The translations under genes and the position numbers were made by a program. Source: Phoronis ovalis (lineage: Eukaryota > Phoronida > Phoronidae). Taken from it: 11,420 bases of DNA. The stretch lies in the NCBI GenBank assembly GCA_028565635.1, contig JAOXYB010053312.1:1-11420 (forward strand). Direction: 5' to 3'. Positions 1-9,800 of the stretch are shown here, piece by piece. The first letter of the stretch is position 1, and each line of letters starts with the position of its first letter. The notes below the pieces were generated by a model that saw only the letters and a list, made by a program, of their open reading frames with translations, was not told the DNA's origin and made no database searches.

Positions 1-380
1 CCCTGTGGGAAATGAAGATGACCACCAAAAATATACCCTGTTACATATGAAAAAAGTATACCCTGTTGTAAATAATTCCCCTGAAATAAATACGCTGCAT
101 AAAATTGGCTTGTAAATTATATACCCTGTAGTAAATAAACATGTGAAATTTACGTACATTAATTTTCAATATCTGTTGTACATACGTTTTCCAAGGAACA
201 AAAAGTATATACCCCTTGTTAACTATCCAACAAGGAAAGTATAGGTACCTTGGGGGTAACTAAGGCATTGAGGACAGTGAGCCAATGTGATATATCAAGC
301 CTTTGTAAATACTGAAATGTAAGGGTAGTGACCACCGGGGTCACCAATAAATATTATATTATACCTTGTGGTAAATGAGG
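1..380 (-). repeat. Degenerate interspersed repeat with TATACCCTGT core
   Basis: The core TATACC(C)CTGTNGTAAAT recurs at 32-40, 57-65, 120-128, 208-218 (as TATACCCCTTG) and 359-376 (as TTATACCTTGTGGTAAAT), and a partial CCCTGTGGGAAATGA opens the window. Spacing is irregular (about 25 to 150 bases), so this is a decayed array or decayed transposon rather than a clean satellite. The arrangement is seen directly. It lies in what would be the first intron of the minus-strand gene. Read on the minus strand the core becomes GGGTATA, the same theme as the array at 3880-4200. Confidence 0.6.
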
Positions 381-515
381 ATCGAAATCATGTTATTGGG
401 GAGGCACATGTATATATAGTGACAATGAATGACAAATTCTGGTACATTACACGTAAAACTAAAAGGAAGTAAACTATATTACTATTAGTATATAAATATA
501 TTTTAATAAATATAC

Positions 516-630
516 CTGTGCCTGTGGTTTTAACTTCCTCTACAACCCAGTCTAAAAAATCCTTAAAAATGGTAGCATCCACCTGTTGACACAGTAGAGT
601 GAATTGCAGTTTGGCTTCTTGAAGCTCCAT
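516..630 (-). CDS. Putative first coding exon of a divergent minus-strand gene
   Basis: On the minus strand an ATG at 630-628 opens 38 codons plus one base, starting MELQEAKLQFTLLCQQ and ending ...EEVKTTGT. It stops at CACAG|GTATAT (donor bases at 515-514), a good donor that would leave a phase-1 intron. An in-frame TAA lies nine bases before the ATG, so no upstream extension is possible in this exon. The ATG context is weak (T at -3, G at +4). The peptide looks like real protein: amphipathic, acidic and low in AT-driven residues such as Lys, Ile and Asn, unlike the codons that follow the donor. A promoter-like region lies just upstream (664-740). The rest of the gene is outside the window. 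I do not recognise the family, and a chance ORF remains possible. Confidence 0.4.
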
Positions 631-659
631 ATATACTTATAACAGAAATGAAAGTTCAC

Positions 660-1215
660 AAGAGACCGAACGTCAAAATGCAGAAATTAAAAATGGCGGT
701 TAAAAATGGCGGTTCATGGGGAAAGGAATTCTGGGATATCACGCATCGCCGCCTGCGTTGACGCAATGCAATAGCCCAATTCCGGGGGTCACTTGTGTTA
801 ACAACGGATCCGCATGCTCGAATGTAGCTCTAAATGCGTGTATGAGCCTAGTAAAAAGCACCTTTACACATGCATTTTACGCATCAGCGTCTGGACAGTA
901 AAATACCCTCGGACAGACCCAAATCAGTAAAAAACGTACTCTTTTTATACATCAGGCTTGATGATGACAATTGCACCTTTTAAAGACCGTAACATTATAA
1001 AAAATACCATATATTTGCCAACATATGCGTTATTAAATGGTACCCTTAATGCGGATTTAACGCACGTTACATGCGATTTTTCGATCGCGCATGTGGTCCC
1101 GCTAGCCTTTGATCCGCTGTTATACCTGCATGCTAATATTATACCTGCTAATATGACTGCCTGGCCTGGTTCTGTTTTCAGAACAAGATCCCGGAATGAA
1201 GATATGTCCGGTAAT
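660..1215. other. CpG-preserved intergenic region
   Basis: This stretch contains about 30 CpG dinucleotides in some 550 bases, with dense clusters at 740-770 and 1050-1115. The large exon at 8281-8900 has only about eight in 620 bases. Invertebrate genomes commonly methylate gene bodies and lose CpG there, so preserved CpG fits an unmethylated promoter-proximal zone. Open frames at 716-901 and 958-1221 show no protein-like composition or splice context and are not called. A 19-base period is visible at 1120-1148 (TTATACCTGC twice). Confidence 0.4.
664..740 (-). promoter_or_regulatory. Putative promoter with twin YY1-like and ZNF143-like boxes
   Basis: The 13-mer TTAAAAATGGCGG occurs twice in tandem at 687-699 and 700-712. 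Each copy contains AAAATGGCGG, matching the core of the metazoan YY1 site. About 15 bases further right, 724-738 read on the minus strand gives ATCCCAGAATTCC, which resembles the ZNF143/SBF core (YTCCCAGMATGC). At 670-675 a minus-strand TGACGT half CRE is present. All lie 30-110 bases upstream of the minus-strand ATG at 630, where a core promoter would be expected. The match to vertebrate consensus motifs is knowledge; their use in this organism is inference. Confidence 0.35.
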
Positions 1216-1890
1216 ACCTGAAGTGCAAATTAAACTATAAGGTATGATTTCATTTATTTGATTTTTCGTTTGTATTTACACCTAGCTAGTGTTCTTTAGT
1301 TTACAGTCAGGAACTGACATCTGATGATTTTGCAAAATATCTGGTAACCTATAAGTTCTGCCCGAGCTTCTGTTGTTTTTCTACAAAATTATATTACTTG
1401 GGTTATTCGCAAGTGCTTCACTCCGGCTCATCCGAGACAACTGAATCTATCAGTTGTAGGCCGGCCTACATGTAGTCATAAGACCCGATAAATACTTTCT
1501 CACTTACACCGTGATTTTATAGTTTATTGTATGGTCTGGACAGTATTTAATTTCTTTTGAATGAAAGCCCATACACCGTGAAAATCGAAGGTTTAACTAA
1601 CAAAATTACGAAATCAGCAACATCAGCCAGGACTGACCCAGGGGGATCTCCAAACCTCCAAAACACCTTCAAAACCCTTTCCTGGATATGCAAGCCAAAA
1701 AATACTGACTTTTCCCGGGGGCCCGCCAACCATTTCATGAATTAAAACTATACAAAGTGTACATGCGAAAAAAACCTTCCTGGGCTAAAATGGTGAGAGC
1801 CCACCCTTTCAGGCGAAGCCCCCTGTTATTATTAACCCATATAATATAGTCAATGTATAGTTAACGACCCCCCGGGTACTCGTTGGTTCA
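1216..1890. other. Intergenic region, no gene recognised
   Basis: I see no convincing coding or RNA gene. Two overlapping short open frames on opposite strands around 1547-1745 lack recognisable motifs. The only local structure noted is a small inverted repeat, TGGGCT...AGCCCA, at about 1780-1803. Confidence 0.4.
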
Positions 1891-1894
1891 GAAA

Positions 1895-2065
1895 AAAGCA
1901 CGTGACCAAAACTCTCACTTGCGAGATTTCACTTTGACAGTTACCGTTGGGTATTGCGTTTCAGTGTGTAGTACTAGTAGATAGTAGATAACAGGGAAAC
2001 CGAAACTATAGAGTCATCTTTGAGGTTTGTGTTGATACTAGAACCATTACAGTCACGTGCAGAAT
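1895..2065 (+). promoter_or_regulatory. Putative promoter region with ISRE and two CACGTG E-boxes
   Basis: GGGAAACCGAAACT at 1994-2007 matches the vertebrate interferon-stimulated response element consensus RNGAAANNGAAACT at every fixed position. A second IRF-type half, TTTCACTTT, lies at 1928-1936 (minus-strand AAAGTGAAA). CACGTG E-boxes occur at 1899-1904 and 2054-2059; both sit in CLEAR-like flanks (GCACGTGACC and GTCACGTGC). TCAGTG at 1961-1966 resembles an initiator. The region sits immediately upstream of, or inside, the putative noncoding exon that ends at 2097. The motifs are seen directly; promoter activity and IRF binding are inferred. Confidence 0.45.
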
Positions 2066-2097
2066 TACAGTCTAGTAGGAAGCCAACTTAATTTCAG
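1961..2097 (+). other. Putative noncoding first exon (5' UTR)
   Basis: The coding exon at 3682 begins eight bases after a splice acceptor, so an upstream exon is required. The best donor seen is TTTCAG|GTAAAA at 2097/2098. The segment 1961-2097 contains no ATG, as expected for a leader. In the joined frame a TAG at 2076-2078 lies upstream of the start codon, which makes the ATG at 3682 the first possible start. The 5' end is a guess, placed at an initiator-like TCAGTG. Intron 1 would then be 2098-3673 and carries two transposons. Confidence 0.4.
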
Positions 2098-2596
2098 GTA
2101 AAATGTTTCGCAGCTCTTCAAAAACGACTTAATTTCTGGCTTCTGCTGTGTTTGAAAAAACCGCGGAAAGATGGCGAGAAAGTATATTGTTATATATACT
2201 TTTAAAACAATAAATGAAATCGCATATAGTATATTATTCATGTGACTTGCTGTAATCTTTACAGATTACGCAGGCGGCACGGATACTATATAACATATTT
2301 GCTTTAGGGAATGTTCATTAATTATGTTCAGTTTATTAATTATTTTGTGCAAACTTTGCCAAAGTACATGTCAAAAACGTCAAGCCTTCAAGTAGTTTAC
2401 TAGTAAGTACTAGAGGTTCTATTGAACCAATCACAATAGTTTGAGTGTGATGACACCTGGTGGATGAAATAATTAAACGTGTATAATAAAAAACAGCCAA
2501 ATCAACTAATGGGAAATCATTAAAAAAAATTGTTTTTACCTTTCCTAGGTGGTGCCGAGGAATAATTACCCCCATTAATCTGAATCAATTTACTGA

Positions 2597-3134
2597 GAGT
2601 TAACCCCGGGGGGGTTGTCAATATGAAAGTGGGTACGCATGTTCCAACAAATTTTCGTGTGAAAGGGTATGTTTTTCGAACCGCCGGCGCGTTACGTGCT
2701 TAGGGTCTGTTTTTTGGCTAAAATCACGAAAAGGGGTGTTTTTTTTGGAGGTGTGACACTTCCTGAGGGGTGTTGTTTGGAAATTTCACTTCGTTAGGGT
2801 AATCGTTAAAATTTCACTTCGTTAGGGGTGCAAATACGATCAAGAAAATTTAATATGTTTACCAGAATGTGTATTCCCCGTCATATGAAAGTTACTTCTT
2901 GAATTGATGCAATTTTGAGAATGACCTTTTAAAACACGGCACATGATTGTGCATGGTCAGGTCAGGATTCAGGTATCACGTGATCCACTTCCTTAGTGGT
3001 GTATTTTTTCAAAAAAGCACTTCCTTAGGGGTGTATTTTTGCAGAATTTCACTTCGTTAGGGGCTTTTTTGAAAAGTCATGTTGGAACATGGGTACCCAC
3101 TTTCATATTGACCACCCCTCCCCGGGGAGTTAAC
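2597..3134. mobile_element. hAT-like MITE with 8-bp target duplication
   Basis: An 8-base direct repeat GAGTTAAC occurs at 2597-2604 and 3127-3134. Between them, 2605-3126 begins CCCGGGGGGG and ends with the complementary CCCCTCCCCGGG. The terminal inverted repeats continue inward: 2618-2648 pairs with 3081-3111 with a single mismatch over 31 bases. The element is 522 bp, has no plausible transposase frame, and carries six copies of CACTTCSTTAGGGG-like sequence inside. Eight-base duplications are typical of the hAT superfamily; because GTTAAC is itself palindromic, part of the repeat could belong to the inverted termini. It sits in intron 1. Confidence 0.7.
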
Positions 3135-3151
3135 AAGACATGTTGTGTGAT

Positions 3152-3433
3152 CTATCTTTTAGTCTTGGCTACCTGACACTACTGTGGCTTGCCTGCGGGT
3201 AGTCTGTAGGGTGACTCAAACTGTTAAAAACTGTTGGAGTTTTTCAATCCCCCCAACATTTTTTTTGGTGTCTGTTGTACTCTTAGAGTCTTAGACCAGT
3301 ACATGCAGTTAGTTTAGAAGGAAAATGTTGAGTTGAAAAATTCCAACAACATTTTTTAACACAGTGGGCCCTGACCCTACGTCTGCTGCAGGCAAGCAAT
3401 AGTAGGGTCATGAAGCCAAGACTGCCTATCTTT
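3152..3433. mobile_element. Foldback hAT-like MITE with long inverted arms
   Basis: The left arm starting AGTCTTGGCTACCTGACA at 3161 pairs with the right arm ending in TGAAGCCAAGACT at 3423. Shared blocks include GCTTGCCTGC, GTAGGGT, TGTTAAAAA and TTTTTCAA. Arms run about 90-100 bases each (3161 to about 3264, and about 3321 to 3423) with small gaps, leaving a loop of roughly 55 bases. The 8-base repeat CTATCTTT flanks it at 3152-3159 and 3426-3433, again a hAT-type duplication. On the minus strand the right end reads CAGTCTTGG, and a CAG start is common for hAT termini. No coding capacity. Its left end lies only about 25 bases from the preceding MITE. Confidence 0.7.
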
Positions 3434-3681
3434 AAGAAATATTAACACTTCTGAAAACCACGGCAACAACATTCCCAAGTCCATGCATGTAAAATAAGGG
3501 AAATTCTTCTTGACCGCTGCAGTCTCAAGTACTGTGTGTTTGACCGTTAATTTGGTAATAAAAATGAATTCACTCTGCTAATTGATTCAAATATCAGCTC
3601 TTAATTGCCTCTCTAACTGTATTTACAGGAAAGACTATTCTATTATGATTGTGAATGCATGTTCTTTTTTTAGCACAAGCC

Positions 3682-3800
3682 ATGGAATCTGCCATGTTGA
3701 CTAAGGAAGAGCTTCATTGCCAGCTGTTATTACAAATAACAGATGAGCTTACAGAGGCAGACTTTCAGAAAATAAAACGCCTGTGTATACCATATCTCAG
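3682..3800 (+). CDS. Coding exon: N-terminal half of DED-like domain
   Basis: The acceptor TTCTTTTTTTAG ends at 3673, followed by an 8-base leader remnant and GCCATGG. Translation begins MESAMLTKEELHCQLLLQ and continues ITDELTEADFQKIKRLCIPYLR, ending at TCTCAG|GTAAGG (phase 2). The pattern LLLQITDELTEADFQKIKRLC aligns with helices 1-2 of death effector domains (hydrophobic helix, then 'L(T/S)xx(D/E)hxxhKxLC'). This exon is too short to stand out as an open frame and is supported by splice signals, phase match and fold pattern together. Confidence 0.7.
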
Positions 3801-6800
3801 GTAAGGGGGGCAGAAAGGGGCTGGGAAAAGTTTTGATCCCAATCTTCTGTACCCATGCCCAAGGGGGATACAGCCATCCAGTGGTTATGCCGCCCGTGGG
3901 GTATATAGTTTTTCAGGGTCCCTGCTTGCAATGGGGTATATATTTCAACCCTGGACGTTCGCAGTGGGGTATATTTTTCAGATCGCTGCTAACAGTGGGT
4001 CCCAAAAATCTAATCTGCTTACAAAGAGGTATATTTTTAGTCTTTGGCAAGTACTAAAGGGGTATGTTTTTAGCCATGTTTGCTTATAAAGGGATATGGT
4101 TTTGCCATGAGTGGTACTAAAGGCGTATTTTTTAACTACCTTTTCTGACAATAGGGTGTTTTTAACCATCTTTTAGACAACGGGGTATGTTCTTTTATCA
4201 ATGATGTCCCAGACTAGTCTTGTCCTGTAGGAACGTCCCGTAGTAACGGTGGGAAATGAATGATGACATAGTGGTTTGAAGTTTTGTAGATTGTTGAGAG
4301 TTATAACATTTAGGAAAACAGACTATTTTGATTGTCAAAAAGTAATCAATAGTATAGTATTTTTGTTGCACAAACAACATAAAACATTTGAAATAATTTC
4401 TGTAAGATGCAGTTTGTGAAGTGAAAATCGCCAAATCTTCAAAGTTTAATTTTTGTCTTATAATTAAAAATACAATCAAGCTCTTTTAATTTTTATCTTT
4501 ACTAATTAACAGGTAGTCGGAAAAGGTTATTTACATGTGAGTAGACAGCTAAATAAGAAGAAACTGGAATAAAACTGTAATGCTAGATATGTGTTATGCT
4601 AGACCTATATTTTGTGCTAGACCTATTGGTTGGGTTTTGATCAATTTTTTTTTTTGAAAATTAAATTTCGAAAAACAATTATCTTAATTCTCATATGACA
4701 CAAAAAACACTAATCTTACCAGTAGGTGACTGCACCATAGCTTGAACAACCAATATTGAATATGGTTTATAGGATTTGTACAAAAAAAGTTTGCTGGTTG
4801 GAAAAGGTAATAATCTTGCATCTCCATACTGATACCTAGGCATCTTGTGAACGTGGAAATCATCATTTAAGAGATTATTTTTTCTGAGCACTCAAAATTA
4901 AGGCTTTGCTCAAGAGTTAACATGATATGTATATATATATATATAATATATGTAGGAAAATAAGTGGTAGTATTTCTGGCCTGTTGATTCAAGACTTACT
5001 CTGAGATTTATGTGGATCAATTTTGATGTAATTTTGGCCAATGCACTATGAGACAGAGACCTAATATTAATCGAGGAAGGCATACAATTGGTACACAGGT
5101 TGACAGGAAATCAGTGGTATTGTGCCATATGACCTGTTACAGGTTATGGGATCAGAGTTAAGCCTGTTTACTTTTCTCGGGGTTAACATATATTTACATC
5201 TTTTTGTATGCACAGACCATTAAACTTGATCAGCAGCCAGGTCAAACGTGATGTTTACTTGTTAATTTGCTTACTGCAAATTATTATACAGTTTGTATTT
5301 GTTTTATTCTTAGAAAAGCAGTATTAACAATAATTTATATTTATTTAGACAAGTGTAATTAGCCTATAGTTGAAAAAATATTATAATGACCATGCAGTGC
5401 CTGAAATGTTTTTTGAATAATTAAAACAACTTTATATGTGATCTAATGACAATTTCATTTTTAGACCAGCTGTGATGGAACATATTAAAGACTTTCAAGA
5501 TTTAGTCGCAAAACTTGAAACAAAAGGATATGCAGTTAGTTGGAAGTGTCGTGGTTACGACAAACTAATATATTTGTTTAAAACAGCTAACCTACAAACG
5601 ATTGTGAATCTGATACATGAGTGGGAGCTTAAATTGAATGCTGCAGGTATGACTCGCATGTAAATGCTATTTTTATTACAAGTGCAGCAATAAATACAGG
5701 CTAGTTTGTTTTCAATGTTTCATTGTCCATGCAACTACGACTATCTTGATAGTTGCAAACCTCGCCTAGTTCGTTCTGCTTGTAATATGTTTTAAATCTC
5801 TCAGCCTGGCCTGTCTGTCTATTTATTGTCGTATACAGGAACTGCCATTCCTTGTTCATGTACATTTTGTCCGTATTTCCTTGTTCTCGTTTTTTGGATG
5901 CTGGCACATATTACTGGCACCATGAACATATTTCTAGGTGCATGAACCTACTGAAAAAGAGGGTGGTACCAGTTTAGCTTGATATAGATTATTACATGAT
6001 TGAAAGTGATTGATAAGCAATCAGGACGTATAAATACTTTTTTAACATAAAAGATAATCTCTCGACAGTGTTTTTTTTCCACAAAATTAATTATTACAAA
6101 AAGAAAATCACAACAGTGATGATTTTTTTGTGCCACTTGTGAGAACTATTTTGGATGGAAGTGTCATGTTAGGCAGCAGTTCTCATTTCTGAAAGGAAAA
6201 GGTATGAGTTTAATGATTAATTGTACGAATGTTTTATTGTGTGGAGTGAGTACCTGAGAGATTTATTGCACAAGGAGCATGCACAGACTGAGTTAAATCA
6301 TGACATATTTATAATTTGTTTGTTGCATTTGCCTTGGAATTGGAATCGGTAAGTCTGTTTTTAAATGAGACTCAATGCTGACCGATTTCATATTTGATAT
6401 AAGGTAAATAATAATATTGACCTGGATCACTTCCAAGATTGCCAACTTTGTTCTCAAGATTATATGTTGCAATAACACCTTCAGTTTTACCCAATCACCT
6501 TCATATTTGATACAGAGTAAATACAAGTCAAAGTAGAGGATGGGTATAATTTTCACCCAGATTACTTTGATATGATCCATTGCCAGCCATGTTTATTCCC
6601 GAGAGGGCAGTGTTATCCATAACTGCTTTTCGCATGGCGATGCAGACTCAAACTCCTTTGCTGCACTCCTTCTTGTTAGTGTAGTGCTGTTTAGGTTGCA
6701 CAAGAGGTTGTCTTTTAAGAACAACTGATATTACAGGCATGTGTCATCCCTAGGACAGGATGAGTTGAGGTCAACAGGTCACAAATGTTTTCATGTCATT

Positions 6801-9800
6801 TAAAGGTTGTCTATGGTCTTGGTCATTACAAGGTCAAAAAAATAAATAAATTTGAAATTCAGTGAAAAGTTCAAAAGTGAAGAAAATGTAAGCAACATAT
6901 TATATTATCTGATATGTCATTGGTGTCAGAAGGTCATTCAGGGGTCAACATTTAAAATCCACAAATAGCATGAAACTTGCAAAATAAGCTTTTTATGTAA
7001 TGTTAAGGTCATCTGAGGTCAAAGGGTAAAATGTGGTCAAATTGTTAAAGCATGATACAAAATTATAATATGAAGTTAATTGGTCATTAAGAGGTGACTT
7101 CATGAACGTACAATAAAAAATACTGTCAACATTTGAAAGTAATTGTGTGTATTATGATTCTAAGGTTCTAAGAATGAATACTCAGACATGCTTCATAAGT
7201 TGGACTCCCTACAGTACTGACAGACGACATATTGCCCATACTCACCAGCCACTGTATTTTGATTGGCATCTGTCATCGTAGAGAAACTGTTTTTCTGCCG
7301 ACTGGCTGCCACGTTGCATCGCATATCTGAAAGACGAAACAATAACTGGACGATTTGAAGATGGATCTAAGAAGGGCATAGGGTGGTTGGCATAATTGGC
7401 TATTGTGACAATGTAAAATGACTTTAAGAAGTGGGTCAAATGTTGATCGAAATCTTCCGATATTTTGTGTGCGTAACGTCTTCTCATCAGTCTTGTTATA
7501 GTAGCTTCCGTTTTTACATGATCAACTTTATATTTGGCAGAGAGTAACTACTGGTCAAAAATGCAGGTAAGTTATAAATTGACCTTGTTTGGTTCTAATA
7601 TGGCCAATTGATGGCCGTGTATGTTCCCCAGATGCACGCTACCTTGTGTCAGTTGCAAGAAAGACGAAAGTTGAATAAACAATTCAAAGGTGAATTCACG
7701 TAAGCTATAGGCTGGTGGGTGAAATAGGCTAGTTGATGTTTTGGAATGACCTTGAAAAGTGGGTTCAAGACATAGTTCTGTAGCTATATATGTAAGAAAT
7801 GTTTGTGCAAAGTTTCAGTTATGTAACATGAGGTGTTCCTGATTCTTATCCTTTTGAATTTGACTGCATTTCCAAAATTTAATATTTTAAACCTAATTGG
7901 CAGTTGATAGAACTAGTCTCGACCAATTGGAAAGTTATAATGGGGCTTGAACTGTAGTCTTGTCCATTATAATTTTTCAATTGATACCTATGGATTTGAC
8001 ACTGCCTATTAACGTCAATATAATGTGTCAGCTGCAATGAAACATTATACAATCTCAAAATATGCTTTAAAAGTATGAAGGTATTCAGGTTGTATTCATT
8101 TCAGTGGGAGAAACAGCTGAAAACATATCTGTCCATCAAAAATGATAATGAAATAGTTTTACCATACATACTGTAGATCAATTGGCACCGTAACTGTAAC
8201 TGTGAATGTTGTGTTTAGTGTTTTGCAGACGCCAACTTTATTGATATGTAAAATGTTTTTTTTTACAGATGCAAAGAAAGAAATCCGTTTTCCTCTGAGA
8301 AACAAAAGCTTTGTTGATAGAGATGATATTCTTAAGGAACTTCAAGACTCCTTGAATATGGACGAACCTGGTGTTATTACACAAGCTCTGTCTGGTTTAG
8401 GAGGAGTAGGAAAAACGGAATTGGCAATTGAGTATGGTTATCGTAATAAAGAAATGTATAATTTTATGTATTGGTTACCAGCAAGTCAAAATTCTTTCGA
8501 GACAGCTTTCTCAGACCTAGCTGACTCAATAAAAGCTAATCCAGAAGGAAATCTTACAAAGAACATATACAAAAAACTTAGTTCAATGTCCAATTGGTTA
8601 CTTGTGTTTGACAATGCTGAAAGTCCAGAACAGTTGGAGCATTTTCTCCCACCTTGTAGTTTTAATGTAAAAAGGGGCCAACATATCCTAATTACATCTA
8701 GAAATGCTTCTGCACAGTGGCATAATGTCCCACGTATAGAAATCATTGAATTTTCAGAGTCTGAAGCTTGTGACCTTATTAGAAAACATTTTGCATGTAG
8801 CAATTCTAAAGTACAGGTGGATGACCTTAGTTGCTTGAAACTGGCCAAACTTCTCGGCTTTTTACCACTTGCTATTACGCACGCTGTGAAGTACATGATT
8901 ATAAACAATAGATCCACTGACTACTATATAAGAGAGTTTGAAAAACGTGCAGCAGAGCTATTGGCGGTTGAAATAAAGTTTTCTGGTAAAGTAGAACAAA
9001 CTATTTTCACAACGTGGTATCTATCTTTCCAACAAATTTGTGAGCGCTCTTCTGATGCAAGTAAAATATTGTACTGCTGTGCATATGTTGCACCTGATTG
9101 CATTCCTCTTGAATTATTTAAAGAAACCAAGTTGTTAGGCTCTGATTCACGTGTTGATGATGCACTGTCTGTTTTGTATGCCTACTCTATGGTTAGTCAT
9201 AGCATTCAGGATCACATACGAATTCATCGACTTGTTCAGTTTGTTATTCGGCATAGTCTGAAAAACAAAAAGTTTAATTTAATCATTTATGATGAGGGGA
9301 AGGAAGCTGATGCTGTAATATATAAGAAAATTATTGATCCTTTATCAAAAGCTGTTAGCAATTACAGTATTTCATGTATTGCTACAGCAAAAATTGATAT
9401 AATTAGTAAATATTTAGAAGTAACCAAGACATTTCCAAATATAGGGAAACACTGTAAAACTGTAATACATCACCTTTCAAATCTGTTAGGTGCAGAGAAC
9501 AGTACAGAAATAAAAGCTCAAAACAGTGCACAAATTGATTTGTTATGCAATCGGTTTTTGACAAGTTTACATTTGGCCATGGCAAACACTTTTTCTAATG
9601 ATAGTTTGATGGTATTTTTAAAAGATGAGCATGATAGTGACACCAAATTGGAAAAAAATTCCACTTGCTTTGTAAATTCTCGGCTTTTTAAGATGTGGAA
9701 AATTGTAAAATGGTTAACTTTTTCCCGTGAGCAATTGACTTATGGTCTAAGATTCTGTGCTGATAGTGATCCAAATGACATGTTAATTGCTGCTGCACAA

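Noticed and set aside
958-1221. Plus-strand open frame of 87 codons in the CpG-rich region
   Set aside because: No recognised motif, no strong start context and no splice signals; length is plausible by chance in a GC-richer patch.
3833-4057. Plus-strand open frame with repeated GI/YF pattern
   Set aside because: Produced by translation of the GGGGTATA tandem array in intron 2.
5913-5975. Possible small inverted-repeat element (ACTGGCACCA / TGGTACCAGT)
   Set aside because: Arms are only about ten bases with a mismatch and no target duplication was seen.
7242-7487. Minus-strand open frame of 81 codons
   Set aside because: It overlaps a diverged dispersed repeat, and no recognisable domain or splice context was seen.
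8227-8228. Alternative acceptor TTTTGCAG
   Set aside because: Splicing here from the 5646 donor gives a frame that reaches a stop within a few codons.
8202-8268. ATG at 8202 as the start of the NB-ARC protein
   Set aside because: A strong acceptor (TTTTTTTTTACAG) ends at 8268 and joins in phase to the DED-like exon; the residues encoded before it are pyrimidine-tract translation.
8486-8917. Minus-strand open frame (143 codons) opposite the NB-ARC core
   Set aside because: Sits antisense to the conserved Walker B and GxP motifs, which explain the sequence on the plus strand.
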